Shown piece after piece: positions 33,141 to 42,829 of a DNA stretch of 64,000 nucleotides. Where the stretch lies: positions 124,001 to 188,000 of the forward strand of contig JAEINQ010000001.1 of NCBI GenBank assembly GCA_016342285.1, written 5' to 3'. A program made the translations under genes and the position numbers. Positions within the stretch are counted from its first letter, which is position 1. Every line of letters starts with the position of its first letter. The notes under the pieces were generated by a model. It was not told where the DNA came from, did no database searches, and saw only the letters and a list, made by a program, of their open reading frames with translations. The DNA is from Desulfobacterales bacterium. Its GTDB lineage: Bacteria; Desulfobacterota; Desulfobacteria; Desulfobacterales; JAEINQ01.

Positions 33141-33159
33141 TTTTTCATCCGAATTTTGG

Positions 33160-33612
33160 TTGAACCACGGAGACACAGTATTCTTAGCGCGGCATAGCCG
33201 CAACCAAACAATTATTTTACCACAGAGCCACAGAGGGCACAGAGCTTTTTCTGTTCATTTCCGGCCGGGAGACGGCGGCCGGGAATGAGAATGCCCTGAC
33301 AGTGTTTGCTTTTCACAGATCGCCGTCTCCCGATCTTTGAAAAATTAGAAACCCTCTGTGTGCTCAGTGTCTCCGCGGTTAGCCACAACTGTTCAAAATC
33401 AAATGGTATTTACAAAATTTCGTACATGAAAAACAATCTTTTGAACACTCCAAATTATAGAGACATTCGCTTGATGCCGTCTTTCAACACCGGTACATTA
33501 AAGTTGATGATTGTTACTTGTATCAAGGCATTACTATCCTCGGCCGCCGTCTCCCGGCCGGGGATAGCTTATAAAAAAGCTCAGTGTCCTCGGTGCCTCT
33601 GTGGTTTATAAA
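33160..33612. repeat. Cluster of CTCTGTGG / CCGTCTCC-hairpin repeats
   Basis: Three hairpins share the 8-nt loop CCGTCTCC (or its complement): 33256-33287 (minus), 33313-33340 (plus) and 33534-33567 (plus). Each is followed in its own direction by an A-rich spacer and a CTCTGTG...GTG...CTCTGTGGT tail. The stems differ in sequence and length. No gene lies in this gap between the HsdR-like gene and gpmI. Confidence 0.85.
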
Positions 33613-35160
33613 TTATTCTTTTTTGATCAACGACCGGCCGGTCATTTCCGATGGTTGATCCAAACCCATGACCGCCAAAATGGTCGGGGCGATGTCGGCC
33701 AAAATCCCTTCCCGCATCCGGACGTTTTTCCGGCTGTCGTCCACAAGGATAAAAGGGACCGGGTTGGTGGTGTGGGCCGTGAACGCGTGGCCGTTTTCAT
33801 CCAACATCTTTTCGGCATTGCCGTGGTCAGCGGTGACCATCACCGCACCCCCTTTTTCCAGTACCCGGGTCACGATCCGTTCGGCGCATCGGTCCACGGT
33901 GCGGCAGGCCTCAATGGCCGCCTCGATGACGCCGGTGTGGCCGACCATGTCCATGTTGGCAAAGTTTAAGACCACCAACTGGTAGGTGTCGGTATCGAGC
34001 CGGCCGAGCACCTCTTCGGTGACGGCCACGGCGCTCATGGCCGGCTTGTGATCATAGGTGGGCACGTCCCGGGGCGAAGGGACCATGTGCCGGTCTTCGC
34101 CTTTAAACGGGGTTTCCTCGCCGCCGTTGAAAAAATAGGTGACATGGGCGTATTTTTCCGTCTCGGCGATGCGAAGCTGCCGCAATCCGTGCTCGCTGAC
34201 CACCTGTCCGAGGATATTCTCCCGGTGTTCGGGGCAAAAGGCCATGGGCAGGTCGAAGGATTCGTCGTAGAGGGTCATACAGGCCCATTGGCAGGGGACA
34301 GGCAACGGATCCCGGGGAAATTCGGCAAAGTCCGGATCGGTAAAGGCCCGGGTGATCTGCCGGGCCCGGTCGGCCCTGAAATTGAAAAAAATCACGCCGT
34401 CGCCGTCTTCGATCCGCGCCAGGGGCGCCTGGTTCTCGCCGACCATGACGATCGGCTGGACGAACTCATCGGTTTCCTTTCGGCCGTAAGCGGCCTTAAC
34501 CGCGGCTGCCGCGTCTGTTTCCGGTCTCCCTTCCCCCCGCGCGTAGAGCCGAAATGCCTTTTCAGTACGGTCCCATCGCTTGTCCCGGTCCATGGCATAG
34601 TAGCGCCCGCAGACCGTTGCGATGGCGCCGAAGCCGTGTTTTTGGATGTGGGCCTGGACCTGCCGCAGATAGCCGGCGCCGCCGTCCGGGGCCGTGTCCC
34701 GGCCGTCTAAGATGGCGTGGACGAAAACCCGGGCAAGGCCTTTTTCCCGGGCCATGTCCAGCAGGGCCAGCAGGTGGGTGAGCTGGCTGTGAACGCCGCC
34801 GTCTGAGACCAGGCCCATGAGGTGAAGGGCCGATCCGGCAGTCGCCACTTTTTCCATGGTTTCGGCGAGGACGGCATTTTTAAAAAAAGAGCCGTCTGAT
34901 ATGGCCCGATCGATGCGCAACAGATCCTGGTAGACGATCCGGCCGGCGCCGATATTTAAATGCCCTACTTCGGAATTTCCCATGATGCCGTCAGGCAGAC
35001 CGACGGCAGCGCCCGAACAGGTCAGGCGGGTATGGGGCCGCTCGGCCAGCAGGCGGTTTAAAAAGGGTGTGCCGGAAAGGGCCACGGCGTTACCTTCCCG
35101 GGCCGGGTTGATTCCCCAACCATCCAGGATCATCAGCAGGCAGATCGGATTATCCGTCAT
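33613..35160 (-). CDS. gpmI: 2,3-bisphosphoglycerate-independent phosphoglycerate mutase
   Basis: 515 residues. MILDGWGIN carries the first metal ligand, [14 protein letters not shown] holds the nucleophilic Ser, and the insert domain includes [15 protein letters not shown], with NFRADRARQ and [13 protein letters not shown] supplying further manganese ligands. It interconverts 2- and 3-phosphoglycerate in glycolysis/gluconeogenesis. Its start overlaps the rsfS end by 11 bp, so it is the last gene of the rplU operon. Confidence 0.98.
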   Translation of the reverse strand: MTDNPICLLMILDGWGINPAREGNAVALSGTPFLNRLLAERPHTRLTCSGAAVGLPDGIMGNSEVGHLNIGAGRIVYQDLLRIDRAISDGSFFKNAVLAETMEKVATAGSALHLMGLVSDGGVHSQLTHLLALLDMAREKGLARVFVHAILDGRDTAPDGGAGYLRQVQAHIQKHGFGAIATVCGRYYAMDRDKRWDRTEKAFRLYARGEGRPETDAAAAVKAAYGRKETDEFVQPIVMVGENQAPLARIEDGDGVIFFNFRADRARQITRAFTDPDFAEFPRDPLPVPCQWACMTLYDESFDLPMAFCPEHRENILGQVVSEHGLRQLRIAETEKYAHVTYFFNGGEETPFKGEDRHMVPSPRDVPTYDHKPAMSAVAVTEEVLGRLDTDTYQLVVLNFANMDMVGHTGVIEAAIEACRTVDRCAERIVTRVLEKGGAVMVTADHGNAEKMLDENGHAFTAHTTNPVPFILVDDSRKNVRMREGILADIAPTILAVMGLDQPSEMTGRSLIKKE

Positions 35161-35551
35161 CGTCCGTCTCCGTCGGGGCCAATTGCTTCACATAGGCTTC
35201 CATGGCAGGGGTTTGGATGCGGGGGGCATCGGACCAGAGCCCTTCCAGGTCGTAAAAACTTCGAACCGGGTCGTAAAAGACGTGGATCACCACATGGCCG
35301 TAGTCGATGAGCACCCAGTGGCCTTCTTTGGCGCCTTCCATGCCCAGGGGTTGAATCCCGTGCTTTTTCAGATCTGTTTTGATGTGCTCGGCAATGGCGC
35401 TGACCTGGCGGTTGGACCGCCCGCTGACGATCAAAAAGGCCTCTGCCACGGAAGTGAACCGGCGAATGTCGAGAAAGACCGGGGCCTCGGCTTTTTTTGC
35501 CAGGGCGGCCTGAACGAAAAGATCCAGTTGGGGATCAATATCTTGGGTCAT
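35150..35551 (-). CDS. rsfS: Ribosome silencing factor RsfS
   Basis: 133 residues of the Iojap family: [54 protein letters not shown] split by short loops, LEGLWSDA. It binds L14 on the 50S subunit and blocks joining under starvation. It overlaps nadD by 4 bp upstream and gpmI by 11 bp downstream; nadD-rsfS is a widespread pair. Confidence 0.97.
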   Translation of the reverse strand: MTQDIDPQLDLFVQAALAKKAEAPVFLDIRRFTSVAEAFLIVSGRSNRQVSAIAEHIKTDLKKHGIQPLGMEGAKEGHWVLIDYGHVVIHVFYDPVRSFYDLEGLWSDAPRIQTPAMEAYVKQLAPTETDDDG

Positions 35552-36213
35552 TGGTAGAGTCCTCGCTGATGGATATAATCATGGACGGATCCGGGCACAA
35601 GGTCTGAAATGGGCCTGCCCTTACGGATCCGGTCCCGGATCCGGGTTGAAGAGATGTCCACCGGCGTGACCTCAAGGACGTAAAGAGGCTGCTTCCGGTT
35701 ATGGACAAAGGCTTTTCGGGCCGGATCGTAACGGTATCCGCCCGACAGCCGGTCATGGAGAAAGACGCCCAATGCCTCGTGCTGGCCGTCCAGATCCAAG
35801 CGGCCCGCGTCGGGCCGGGTCATGACAATAAAGGGCAGTCGTTCCAGGAGTTTGTCGTGGGCCTTCCAGGTATCGATCTCCAGGAAGGCATCGACGCCGA
35901 CAATAAAAAAAAGCTCGGTTTCCGGTGCCTGGGTCCGTTGAAAATGATCTACCGTGTCGATGCTGTAGGAGACGCCTTCCCGTTGAATCTCCACATCGCA
36001 GGCGGCCAGGCCCTGGCGTCCGGCGGCGGCCAGTCTCACCATGGCCATGCGGTCTTCGGTCCCGGCCATGTCCCGGGCCGGCTTGTGGGGCGGTATGGCA
36101 GCCGGAATCAAGACCACCTGGTCCAGGGAAAAGGCGTCGCGCACCTCGCCGATGGTTTTCAGGTGCCCCAGATGGATGGGGTTGAATGTGCCGCCGAATA
36201 GTCCGATACGCAT
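35548..36213 (-). CDS. nadD: Nicotinate-nucleotide adenylyltransferase
   Basis: 221 residues. GLFGGTFNPIHLGHL is the nucleotidyltransferase signature with the HxGH motif, IPPHKP follows, and ISSTRIRDRIRKG is the C-terminal ISSTxIR motif. It makes deamido-NAD from nicotinate mononucleotide. It lies 78 bp after proB in the same operon. Confidence 0.97.
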   Translation of the reverse strand: MRIGLFGGTFNPIHLGHLKTIGEVRDAFSLDQVVLIPAAIPPHKPARDMAGTEDRMAMVRLAAAGRQGLAACDVEIQREGVSYSIDTVDHFQRTQAPETELFFIVGVDAFLEIDTWKAHDKLLERLPFIVMTRPDAGRLDLDGQHEALGVFLHDRLSGGYRYDPARKAFVHNRKQPLYVLEVTPVDISSTRIRDRIRKGRPISDLVPGSVHDYIHQRGLYQ

Positions 36214-36291
36214 GGTGGTTGGGTTGGCCAGTTTGCCGGTCAGCCAGTTGAGCCGGGTGGTCGGTTTGGTTCCGCAAGGTATTCTTAGGTT

Positions 36292-37428
36292 TTAATCTTC
36301 CTGGTTCAGCACCAGGTTGTCCCTGTGGACCACTTCATCGTAAGGTTTTTCGCCGAGCAGATCGGATATTCGGCTGGTCTTTTGCCCCTGGATTTTGCGG
36401 ATGTCACCGGCGCTGTAATTGGCCAGGCCGGTTCCCAGGACTCGCCCATCGATCCCGACAATTCTCACCGGCGCCCCCTTGCCGAACTCGCCATCGACCC
36501 CGACGATCCCGCTGGGCAGAAGGCTTTTTCCGTTGCCGACAATGGCCCGGACCGCCCCGGCATCCAGGGTCAGGGCGCCCTTGGGCTTCAAGGTGAAGGC
36601 GATCCAGCTCTTGCGGCTGGCCAGGCGCGCCTTTCGCGGAACGAAAAACGTGCCCTGGGGCTTGCCGGCAAAGAGCTTTTTCAAAACATCCGGTTTGTTG
36701 CCGCGGGCGATGATCATGGGCACCCCGGCGGCCGTGACCTTCTTGGCCGCCCGAATCTTGCTGAGCATGCCGCCGCGACCCAGGGGGCCGGGAATGTCGC
36801 CGGCCAACTGCTCCAGGCGCTGGCCGAAGGTCGAAACCTCCGGGATCAGTTCGGCCTCGTCGTGAGCCCGGGGGTCTTTGGTAAACAGTCCGTCGATGTC
36901 GGACAGGATCACCAGAAGGTCGGCATCCATGAGCAGGGTGATCATGGCGGCCAGGTTGTCATTGTCGCCCACCTGAATCTCTTCCACCATCACCGTGTCG
37001 TTCTCGTTGACGATGGGCACCACGCCCCAGGAAAGCAGGGTGTGCAGGGCGTTACGCCCGTTGAGATAGCGCTGGCGGCTGGTCAGATCGTCGCTGGTCA
37101 GAAGAATCTGGGCCACCTGCTTGCCGTACCGGGCAAAGGCCTTTTCATAGGCCATGATCAGGCCGGCCTGGCCTACGGCAGCCACGGCCTGGCGCTGGGG
37201 AACGTCCTCCGGTCGCCTGGACAGGCCGACCTTTTTCATTCCCGAGGCCATGGCGCCGGAAGAGACCAGAATCACCTCCAGGCCATGGTCGATCAGATAG
37301 CAGATCTGGCGGCTGATCGCTCGCAGCGCCTTGAGATTCAGCCCCTGGTCCTGGGTCAAAACGTTGCTGCCCACCTTGACCACCACCCGCCGGGCAGCGT
37401 GAAAACAGGTTGCACTAGAGGTCTTCAT
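36292..37428 (-). CDS. proB: Glutamate 5-kinase
   Basis: 378 residues from the ATG at 37428, which overlaps the obgE end by 14 bp. A longer in-frame extension would run through obgE and is rejected. The kinase domain has VVVKVGSNVLT, LVSSGAMASGM, VPIVNENDTV and LSDIDGLFTKDP. A C-terminal PUA domain (about 280-370) follows, giving the full-length two-domain form. It starts proline synthesis. Regulation by proline is expected from the family. Confidence 0.97.
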   Translation of the reverse strand: MKTSSATCFHAARRVVVKVGSNVLTQDQGLNLKALRAISRQICYLIDHGLEVILVSSGAMASGMKKVGLSRRPEDVPQRQAVAAVGQAGLIMAYEKAFARYGKQVAQILLTSDDLTSRQRYLNGRNALHTLLSWGVVPIVNENDTVMVEEIQVGDNDNLAAMITLLMDADLLVILSDIDGLFTKDPRAHDEAELIPEVSTFGQRLEQLAGDIPGPLGRGGMLSKIRAAKKVTAAGVPMIIARGNKPDVLKKLFAGKPQGTFFVPRKARLASRKSWIAFTLKPKGALTLDAGAVRAIVGNGKSLLPSGIVGVDGEFGKGAPVRIVGIDGRVLGTGLANYSAGDIRKIQGQKTSRISDLLGEKPYDEVVHRDNLVLNQED

Positions 37429-38434
37429 GGGGCCTGTCCAGCAACAGAAGGATTCGGGAGATGAGCTGCTGCAAACCGTCTCCGGTCTCGGCGGATATCC
37501 GCAACGGTTCCAGCGCCCCGGGGGACACCTCCGCTGCCGCCTCGAAAACGTCGGCCAATTCGCCTGCCTGGGGAAGATCCAGCTTGTTGAGTACCACAAT
37601 CTGGGGTTTTCGGGCAAGATCCTCGCTGTACAGAGCCAGTTCGGTGTTGATCGTTCGCATGGACCCCAAGGGATCGTCCGGATCGATCTGGTCGACATCG
37701 ATGAGATGGACCAGAACCCGGGTCCGCTCCACGTGGCGTAAAAAGCGGATGCCGAGCCCGGTCCCCTGATGGGCCCCTTCAATGAGCCCGGGAATATCGG
37801 CCACCACAAAAGGATCGCCCCAGCCGGTCTGCACCACGCCCAGACTCGGCGTCAGGGTGGTGAAGGGGTAGCTGCCCACCTTGGGCCGCGCCGATGTCAT
37901 GGCCCGGATCAGGGTCGATTTGCCGGCATTGGGCAGACCGACCAGACCCACGTCAGCCAGGAGTTTGAGTTCCAGCTTGAGGTTGAGGAATTGTCCGGGT
38001 TCGCCGGGCTGGGCAAATCGGGGGGTCCGGTGGGTGGAGGATTTGAATCGGGTGTTGCCCTGGCCGCCGCGGCCGCCGTTGGCAATAATAAAGGATTCTT
38101 CGAGGGAATCGAAATCCTTGACGATTTCACCGGTATCAACGTCGGTGACCACGGTGCCTGGAGGAATCTCGAGGATCAGGTCCTCGCCGTCCCGGCCGCT
38201 TCGCTGGTTTCCCTGGCCGTGGCCGCCGTTTTCCGCCTTGAACTCTCTTTCGAACCGAAACCGGTAGAGGGTGCGTCTGGCCGAGGATGCACGAAGAATG
38301 ACATCCCCGCCCCTGCCACCATCACCACCGTCCGGGCCGCCCTTGGGAATAAACTTTTCCCGTCTGAAACTCACGCAGCCGCGCCCGCCGTTGCCGGACT
38401 GGACGGTGATTACCGTTTCATCGATGAATTTCAC
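37415..38434 (-). CDS. obgE: Obg/CgtA GTPase
   Basis: 339 residues. The glycine-rich Obg fold at 1-158 ([28 protein letters not shown]) is followed by a G domain with [25 protein letters not shown] and VLNKLDL. There is no long C-terminal acidic tail. Obg assists 50S assembly and responds to ppGpp. Overlaps rpmA by 4 bp and proB by 14 bp. Confidence 0.98.
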   Translation of the reverse strand: MKFIDETVITVQSGNGGRGCVSFRREKFIPKGGPDGGDGGRGGDVILRASSARRTLYRFRFEREFKAENGGHGQGNQRSGRDGEDLILEIPPGTVVTDVDTGEIVKDFDSLEESFIIANGGRGGQGNTRFKSSTHRTPRFAQPGEPGQFLNLKLELKLLADVGLVGLPNAGKSTLIRAMTSARPKVGSYPFTTLTPSLGVVQTGWGDPFVVADIPGLIEGAHQGTGLGIRFLRHVERTRVLVHLIDVDQIDPDDPLGSMRTINTELALYSEDLARKPQIVVLNKLDLPQAGELADVFEAAAEVSPGALEPLRISAETGDGLQQLISRILLLLDRPHEDL

Positions 38435-38685
38435 TCGGCATAAACGCTGACTTTTTTCCGGGCTCGCCCCTTGCGTTCAAAGGCAACGACACCGTCGATC
38501 AGGGCAAACAGGGTGTAGTCCCTGCCCAAGCCGACGTTTTCGCCCGGATGAATTCTGGTACCCAACTGGCGGATGATGATGCTGCCCGCCCGGACATGCT
38601 CGCCGCCGTAGCGCTTGACGCCCCGGCGCTGACCGTTGCTGTCGCGGCCGTTTTTGGAACTGCCGCCTGCTTTCTTATGAGCCAT
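38431..38685 (-). CDS. rpmA: 50S ribosomal protein L27
   Basis: 84 residues starting [20 protein letters not shown], the L27 signature at the peptidyl-transferase centre, then [20 protein letters not shown]. Second gene of the operon, 71 bp after rplU. Confidence 0.98.
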   Translation of the reverse strand: MAHKKAGGSSKNGRDSNGQRRGVKRYGGEHVRAGSIIIRQLGTRIHPGENVGLGRDYTLFALIDGVVAFERKGRARKKVSVYAE

Positions 38686-38756
38686 GGTTAAACTCCCTGA
38701 AAATTCTTAATAATCTGCTTGAAACGGCGCGAAAACCACTCGCCCCGGGACCCCCG

Positions 38757-39068
38757 CTAACCCTGAATGCTGTCAATCATGACCGCGGTAAAGGCCTGGC
38801 GGTGCCCCTGCTTGCGGCGATAGCGTTTCCGGCGTTTGTACTTGAAGACGAGAATCTTCTTGCCGCGGCCCTGCTCAATGATGGTGCCGGAGACCGTGGC
38901 ATTTTCCACCATGGGCTGGCCGACGGTGGTCGTTTCACCGTTCGAGACCATCAGCACCTGATCAAAAGAGATCGGCGCGCCGACCTCGCCCGCCAGTTTC
39001 TCCACTCGCAGGACGTCACCCTCGGCGATTTTGTATTGTTTTCCGCCGGTTTTTACGATAGCGTGCAT
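38757..39068 (-). CDS. rplU: 50S ribosomal protein L21
   Basis: 103 residues. MHAIVKTGGKQYKIAEGDVL and the C-terminal FKYKRRKRYRRKQGHRQAFT are standard L21. It is the first gene of the rplU-rpmA-obgE-proB-nadD-rsfS-gpmI group. A promoter candidate lies about 80-100 bp upstream. Confidence 0.98.
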   Translation of the reverse strand: MHAIVKTGGKQYKIAEGDVLRVEKLAGEVGAPISFDQVLMVSNGETTTVGQPMVENATVSGTIIEQGRGKKILVFKYKRRKRYRRKQGHRQAFTAVMIDSIQG

Positions 39069-39139
39069 CTTCGTTTACCCCCTTCCAAATCAACGCCAAT
39101 ATCAACCACGCACTTCTGAATGGCTTCCAAAAAGAGTTA

Positions 39140-39167
39140 TTTTTAGACGATCCAGATTTTTTGTCAA
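39140..39167 (-). promoter_or_regulatory. Candidate promoter of the rplU operon
   Basis: On the minus strand TTGACA (39162-39167) is followed at 16 bp by TAAAAA (39140-39145). The leader to the rplU start would be about 70 bases. No conserved r-protein leader structure was recognised. Confidence 0.5.
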
Positions 39168-39287
39168 GCCAATTTTTAATATCGTAAAGGTGGAAATCAA
39201 GAAAATGGACCCGTTTGGCACAAAAAACGGTCTTATTGTATCTATTTCCGTCAGCCGACGCAAGGGCACACAAAACCGGAAAAAACC

Positions 39288-40106
39288 ATGAAACCTCATC
39301 GCCACCGCAAATCAACCCTCTGGCGGCCAGGGTCGAGCAAGCCAGAGGGTCAGCCCCTCATCGTCGAAGAACCCCTGTCCATCCGCATTCAGGGCGCCCC
39401 CTACTCGGTGGTCATGCGCACCCCCGGCGACGAAAAGGCCCACGTGGCCGGATTCTGCCTGGGCGAAGGGTTGGCCGACCGACCTGAAGACATCACCGCC
39501 ATCGCTTTTTGCGACGGGGACGATACCAACGTGGTTACGGTCACCCTGGCCCCTAAGCGCCGCAAAGCCATCGCCGGCATCCTGGATCGGCGCGAATTCG
39601 TCAGCCAGACCTCATGCGGCCTCTGCGGCAAGGAGATCGTCGCCGACCTCCACCAGCAGGTGCGCCCGGTGACAGCCGAAACGCGGCTTGACCCCCAGGG
39701 GGCCTTTGCCTGCCTTCAGTCCCTGTCCGACCATCAACCGATTCGCCGGGCCACCCGGGCCGCCCACGCAGCGGCCATTTATGACGACCGGTTCAACCTG
39801 CTGGCCATCGCCGAGGACGTCGGAAGACACAACGCTCTGGACAAGGCCATCGGCATGCTCTTTCTCGACGGCCGGCTGGATCGGGCCGCCCTGCTGGTGC
39901 TCTCTTCGCGGATCAGCTACGAGCTGGTCCAGAAGGCGGCCCGGGCACGGATTCCGGTCATCGTCGCCGTTTCCCGCCCCACCACCCTGGCCGTAGACCT
40001 GGCCGAAGCCCTCAACATCACCGTGGCCTGCAGAGACGGTCGAGACGGCCTGAATGTGTTCTGTTGCAGCCACCGCTTTGGACTGTCAACTTTGATGCAT
40101 GCCTAA
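39288..40106 (+). CDS. fdhD: Formate dehydrogenase accessory sulfurtransferase FdhD
   Basis: 272 residues. EEPLSIRIQGAPYSVVMRTP, the redox pair in TSCGLCGKE and IAEDVGRHNALDKAIG are FdhD hallmarks. It passes sulfur from IscS to the molybdenum or tungsten cofactor of formate dehydrogenases. No fdh structural gene is in the window. It is transcribed away from rplU. Confidence 0.97.
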   Translation: MKPHRHRKSTLWRPGSSKPEGQPLIVEEPLSIRIQGAPYSVVMRTPGDEKAHVAGFCLGEGLADRPEDITAIAFCDGDDTNVVTVTLAPKRRKAIAGILDRREFVSQTSCGLCGKEIVADLHQQVRPVTAETRLDPQGAFACLQSLSDHQPIRRATRAAHAAAIYDDRFNLLAIAEDVGRHNALDKAIGMLFLDGRLDRAALLVLSSRISYELVQKAARARIPVIVAVSRPTTLAVDLAEALNITVACRDGRDGLNVFCCSHRFGLSTLMHA

Positions 40107-40154
40107 AAAAATCCACGCCACAGGGAAATTCCGTAAAAGCTGCGATCCCTGACG

Positions 40155-40497
40155 GGAGAGATAACGGGATTCGGGGCTTCCGACACGGCACCAGGTCTGG
40201 TGAGGCCGTGCACCTGCCCGAAGGGCACCTGTGCGGCGTAGCTTGAAAAGCGAAGCCGCATGGCACCATTTGTTCGGCCGGAGTGCCTGATGTTTTTTTT
40301 TGTTTTCTTCGGTCATCGGTCCGCTATCATCGGTCATCGGTCTTTAGCAGGGGATCGGCCGACCAAATAATCCGTGTAATCCGCGTCATCCGTGCCAAAA
40401 AACTTTGCGATCTTTGCGACTTTGCGGTGATACACATTTTGGTTGCGGCTATGCCACGCTACGGTCTTTGCGATCTCTGTGGTTAAAATCAACTGCT
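40155..40497 (-). repeat. Inverted copy of the composite repeat (distal half) plus CTTTGCGA words
   Basis: On the minus strand the order CACGGATGACGCGGATT, TCGGCCGATC, ACCGATGACCG and the segment up to GTGTCGGAAGCC matches 26.80-27.00 kb with moderate divergence. The distal side (40400-40497) has CTTTGCGA words repeated and a CTCTGTGGTT, as in the 33 kb cluster. No gene lies between fdhD and 40538. Confidence 0.8.
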
Positions 40498-40537
40498 TAC
40501 AAAACCATTAATTTGGGGGAACTGGGTGAAAACCCGA

Positions 40538-41086
40538 TTAGCGAACCGCCTGAATAAAATCCTGCTCCATCCGGTTTCGAAGGGATTTGATGGACAAAAC
40601 CGTGTCGCGGAACAGCGTCTGATTGGATGCGGGCCGGCGACGCAGGCGGGCGGTCTGGGCCGGGCACAGGTACCAGGTGCATACCCAGGGACGGCTCAAA
40701 CGGGGCAGGGTGCACCCGCGATGGCTGATGCAGGTGCAACGGCTGCCGGTGTCTGCGATGAGCTGGACTTGTGGCACGGGGTGTCCGGCCAGGTGAAGAA
40801 AGAGAAGATCCTTAAAATCGACCCAGATCTTTGCACTCAGGCAGCAGGGATCCGGGCAATGGGGGCAGGTTTCGTCACAGAGGGTGTCAAGAAGCGGAAA
40901 CAGCCATTTTAAGCGATCGCCTATGGCCCGGGCGGCCTCTATGGCCGAATTCAGCTTTTTGTCATGTATCGCCATGAGGTGATTCAAGGCGGCATTGGCC
41001 TCGCGCCACTGATCGGGCGCACCCCAGGGCGGGAAAAGTTGGCATCCGTCGCCAATGGGCGCCATGTCCTTGTTTTTGCGGGTCAT
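40538..41086 (-). CDS. Cysteine-rich protein of unknown function
   Basis: 182 residues, cytosolic, unrecognised. The cysteine pattern CDETCPHCPDPCCLS (about 70-84) and a second group GSRCTCISHRGC plus CTWYLC suggest bound metal or iron-sulfur, as in YkgJ-like proteins. The N-terminal half is helical. It follows a zinc-finger anti-sigma-like gene by 11 bp on the same strand and probably belongs to its operon. Confidence 0.75.
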   Translation of the reverse strand: MTRKNKDMAPIGDGCQLFPPWGAPDQWREANAALNHLMAIHDKKLNSAIEAARAIGDRLKWLFPLLDTLCDETCPHCPDPCCLSAKIWVDFKDLLFLHLAGHPVPQVQLIADTGSRCTCISHRGCTLPRLSRPWVCTWYLCPAQTARLRRRPASNQTLFRDTVLSIKSLRNRMEQDFIQAVR

Positions 41087-41097
41087 ACCCCTCTATT

Positions 41098-41397
41098 TTA
41101 TGCGTTTTTAAAACCCACGTCTTTTTGGCGTGAATTCTTTACAGCACTGAGAATGTGTTGGCGTGCCTGGATCGACAGCGTGGCTGACGCGGACGCTTTC
41201 TGGTAGGCTTCCTCCAAACAGGGGCCGGCTTGCCGGTGAAGGGCTGCAAGATGTTGGTGGTTGCCGGCACAGGGCGGGCATATTCGAAGGTGCAGCCAGG
41301 CCCTGAAGCGCTGGAACCAGGGGAGATCACCGTCCATGGCCATGGATACCAAAAAGGCGGTTTTTCGGCAATCGAGTATCAGGTATTTCATAATCAT
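41098..41397 (-). CDS. Small protein with an anti-sigma-type zinc finger
   Basis: About 99 residues from the ATG at 41397, which has GGAAGGGG at the right distance; the upstream in-frame codons lack one. LDCRKTAFLVSMAMDG and LHLRICPPCA together form the H-x3-C-x2-C zinc-binding anti-sigma pattern (zf-HC2), with the first Cys near 9. No sigma factor gene is adjacent. There is no membrane segment, so it would be a soluble regulator. The assignment is moderate. Confidence 0.65.
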   Translation of the reverse strand: MIMKYLILDCRKTAFLVSMAMDGDLPWFQRFRAWLHLRICPPCAGNHQHLAALHRQAGPCLEEAYQKASASATLSIQARQHILSAVKNSRQKDVGFKNA

Positions 41398-41596
41398 AGG
41401 CATTCCCCTTCCGGGCCGATCGGCGTGAAATGAACATGAAGAAAACACCATCTTCTGTTCGCGGTTGACCCGATCAACGACTTCTGGCAATGAGTCGGTA
41501 ACCATCCGCAATCCTTACAGGCCGGGCTCCCATCTACCAGGGTGTGGATGGGCTCTTATGGATGGAAACCGGCTAAAACCATCGTGGAGGCAGACC

Positions 41597-42754
41597 ATGC
41601 ACAAACCTGAGGACCGAATCGAAACCAAGTTGATTCATGCCGGAGAACCGGACCCGAAGATCGGCGGCGCGGTCAGCCTGCCGATCTTCCAATCGTCCAC
41701 CTTCCTCTACGCTGGACAGCAAAGCTACGACGAACTCAAATACATCCGCATGAACAACACCCCCAACCACACGGCCCTTCACCGGAAGCTGGCCGCCGTG
41801 GAAAGTGCCGAAGCCGCCCTGGTGACAGCCAGCGGCATGGGGGCCATCTCGACGACCCTGCTGACCCTGCTGGGGCCAGGGGACCATCTCCTGGCCCAGC
41901 CGGGGCTGTACGGCGGTACCTACGAATTCATCGCCAAGGACCTGGCCGGCCTGAACATCGGCTGGGATGTGCTAGAAGACGACCCCACCCAATGGCCGGC
42001 CCAGGTGAAACCGACAACCCGCCTGGTCTATTGCGAGTCCATCACCAACCCCCTGATCCGGGTCGCCGACCTTGAGGCCATGGCGGCCTTTGCCCGGGAC
42101 CACGGCTTGGTGTCGGTGATCGACAACACCTTTGCCACGCCAATCAATTTCCGTCCGGCCGAGCACGGCTTCGACCTCTCCGTGCACAGCGGCACCAAGT
42201 ATCTTAACGGTCATTCGGACATCGTGGCCGGGGCGGTCATCGGAAGGGCCGATTCGGTGGCCGCCGTCAACCACAAACTGGTTCACCTGGGTGCCACCCT
42301 TGATCCCCATGCCTGTTTTCTCCTTCACCGGGGGCTAAAAACCCTGGCCCTGCGCATGCGCTGCCATAACCAAAGCGCCCTGGCCATCGCCCAATTCCTT
42401 GAGACCCATCCTGCTCTGGCCCGGGTCAACTACCCCGGGCTTCCATCGAACCCCGGCCACCGGTTTGCCGCGGAACTGTTCGACGGGTTCGGCGGCATGG
42501 TCAGCTTCGAGATCGATGGCGGTGTCGACACGGCCGAGCGGTTCATGGGGGCGCTGCGAATTCCCCTGGTGGCACCGAGCCTCGGCGGGGTGGAGACGTT
42601 GATCACCCGGCCGGCCGTCACCTCCCATGCCGGCATGGACCCCGAAGAACGACGGGGTATGGGGATATCGGACCGGCTCATTCGCCTGTCGGTGGGAATC
42701 GAGGCCGTCGAAGATGTCATGGCCGATATCGACCAGGCCCTGAATAAAATCTGA
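41597..42754 (+). CDS. Cys/Met-metabolism PLP enzyme (cystathionine gamma-lyase/methionine gamma-lyase type)
   Basis: 385 residues from the ATG at 41597, with GGAGG upstream. An in-frame start at 41465 would run through the divergent promoter region. PLP lysine in SVHSGTKYLNGHSD; YGGTYEF phosphate-binding region; TRLVYCESITNPLI and VSVIDNTFATP typical of the family; C-terminal HAGMDPEERRGMGIS. It cleaves a C-S bond of cystathionine, homocysteine or methionine, or acts on O-acyl-homoserine. Which reaction cannot be decided from sequence alone. Confidence 0.92.
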   Translation: MHKPEDRIETKLIHAGEPDPKIGGAVSLPIFQSSTFLYAGQQSYDELKYIRMNNTPNHTALHRKLAAVESAEAALVTASGMGAISTTLLTLLGPGDHLLAQPGLYGGTYEFIAKDLAGLNIGWDVLEDDPTQWPAQVKPTTRLVYCESITNPLIRVADLEAMAAFARDHGLVSVIDNTFATPINFRPAEHGFDLSVHSGTKYLNGHSDIVAGAVIGRADSVAAVNHKLVHLGATLDPHACFLLHRGLKTLALRMRCHNQSALAIAQFLETHPALARVNYPGLPSNPGHRFAAELFDGFGGMVSFEIDGGVDTAERFMGALRIPLVAPSLGGVETLITRPAVTSHAGMDPEERRGMGISDRLIRLSVGIEAVEDVMADIDQALNKI

Positions 42755-42767
42755 TGACAACAACATA

Positions 42768-42829
42768 TTTATGAACCGCGGACGGACGCAGACCATCGCA
42801 GGCGGAAAAAGCGTATTGGCGGCCGGCCG
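42768..42829. repeat. AACCGC/ACGCAGACC repeat fragment
   Basis: GAACCGCGGACGGACGCAG and CCATCGCAG at 42772-42803 correspond with substitutions to the repeat at 32.15 kb. It fills the gap between two convergent genes. Confidence 0.6.

Noticed and set aside
36292..37809. Longer proB reading frame starting inside obgE
   Set aside because: The extra 127 residues are the out-of-frame shadow of obgE; the ATG at 37428 gives the normal proB length.
41512..41596. Possible SAM-type riboswitch before the Cys/Met PLP gene (CCCATC/GATGGG hairpin followed by GGCTAAAACC)
   Set aside because: The hairpin is real but I could not form the pseudoknot or match the conserved cores of SAM-I, SAM-II or SAH classes.
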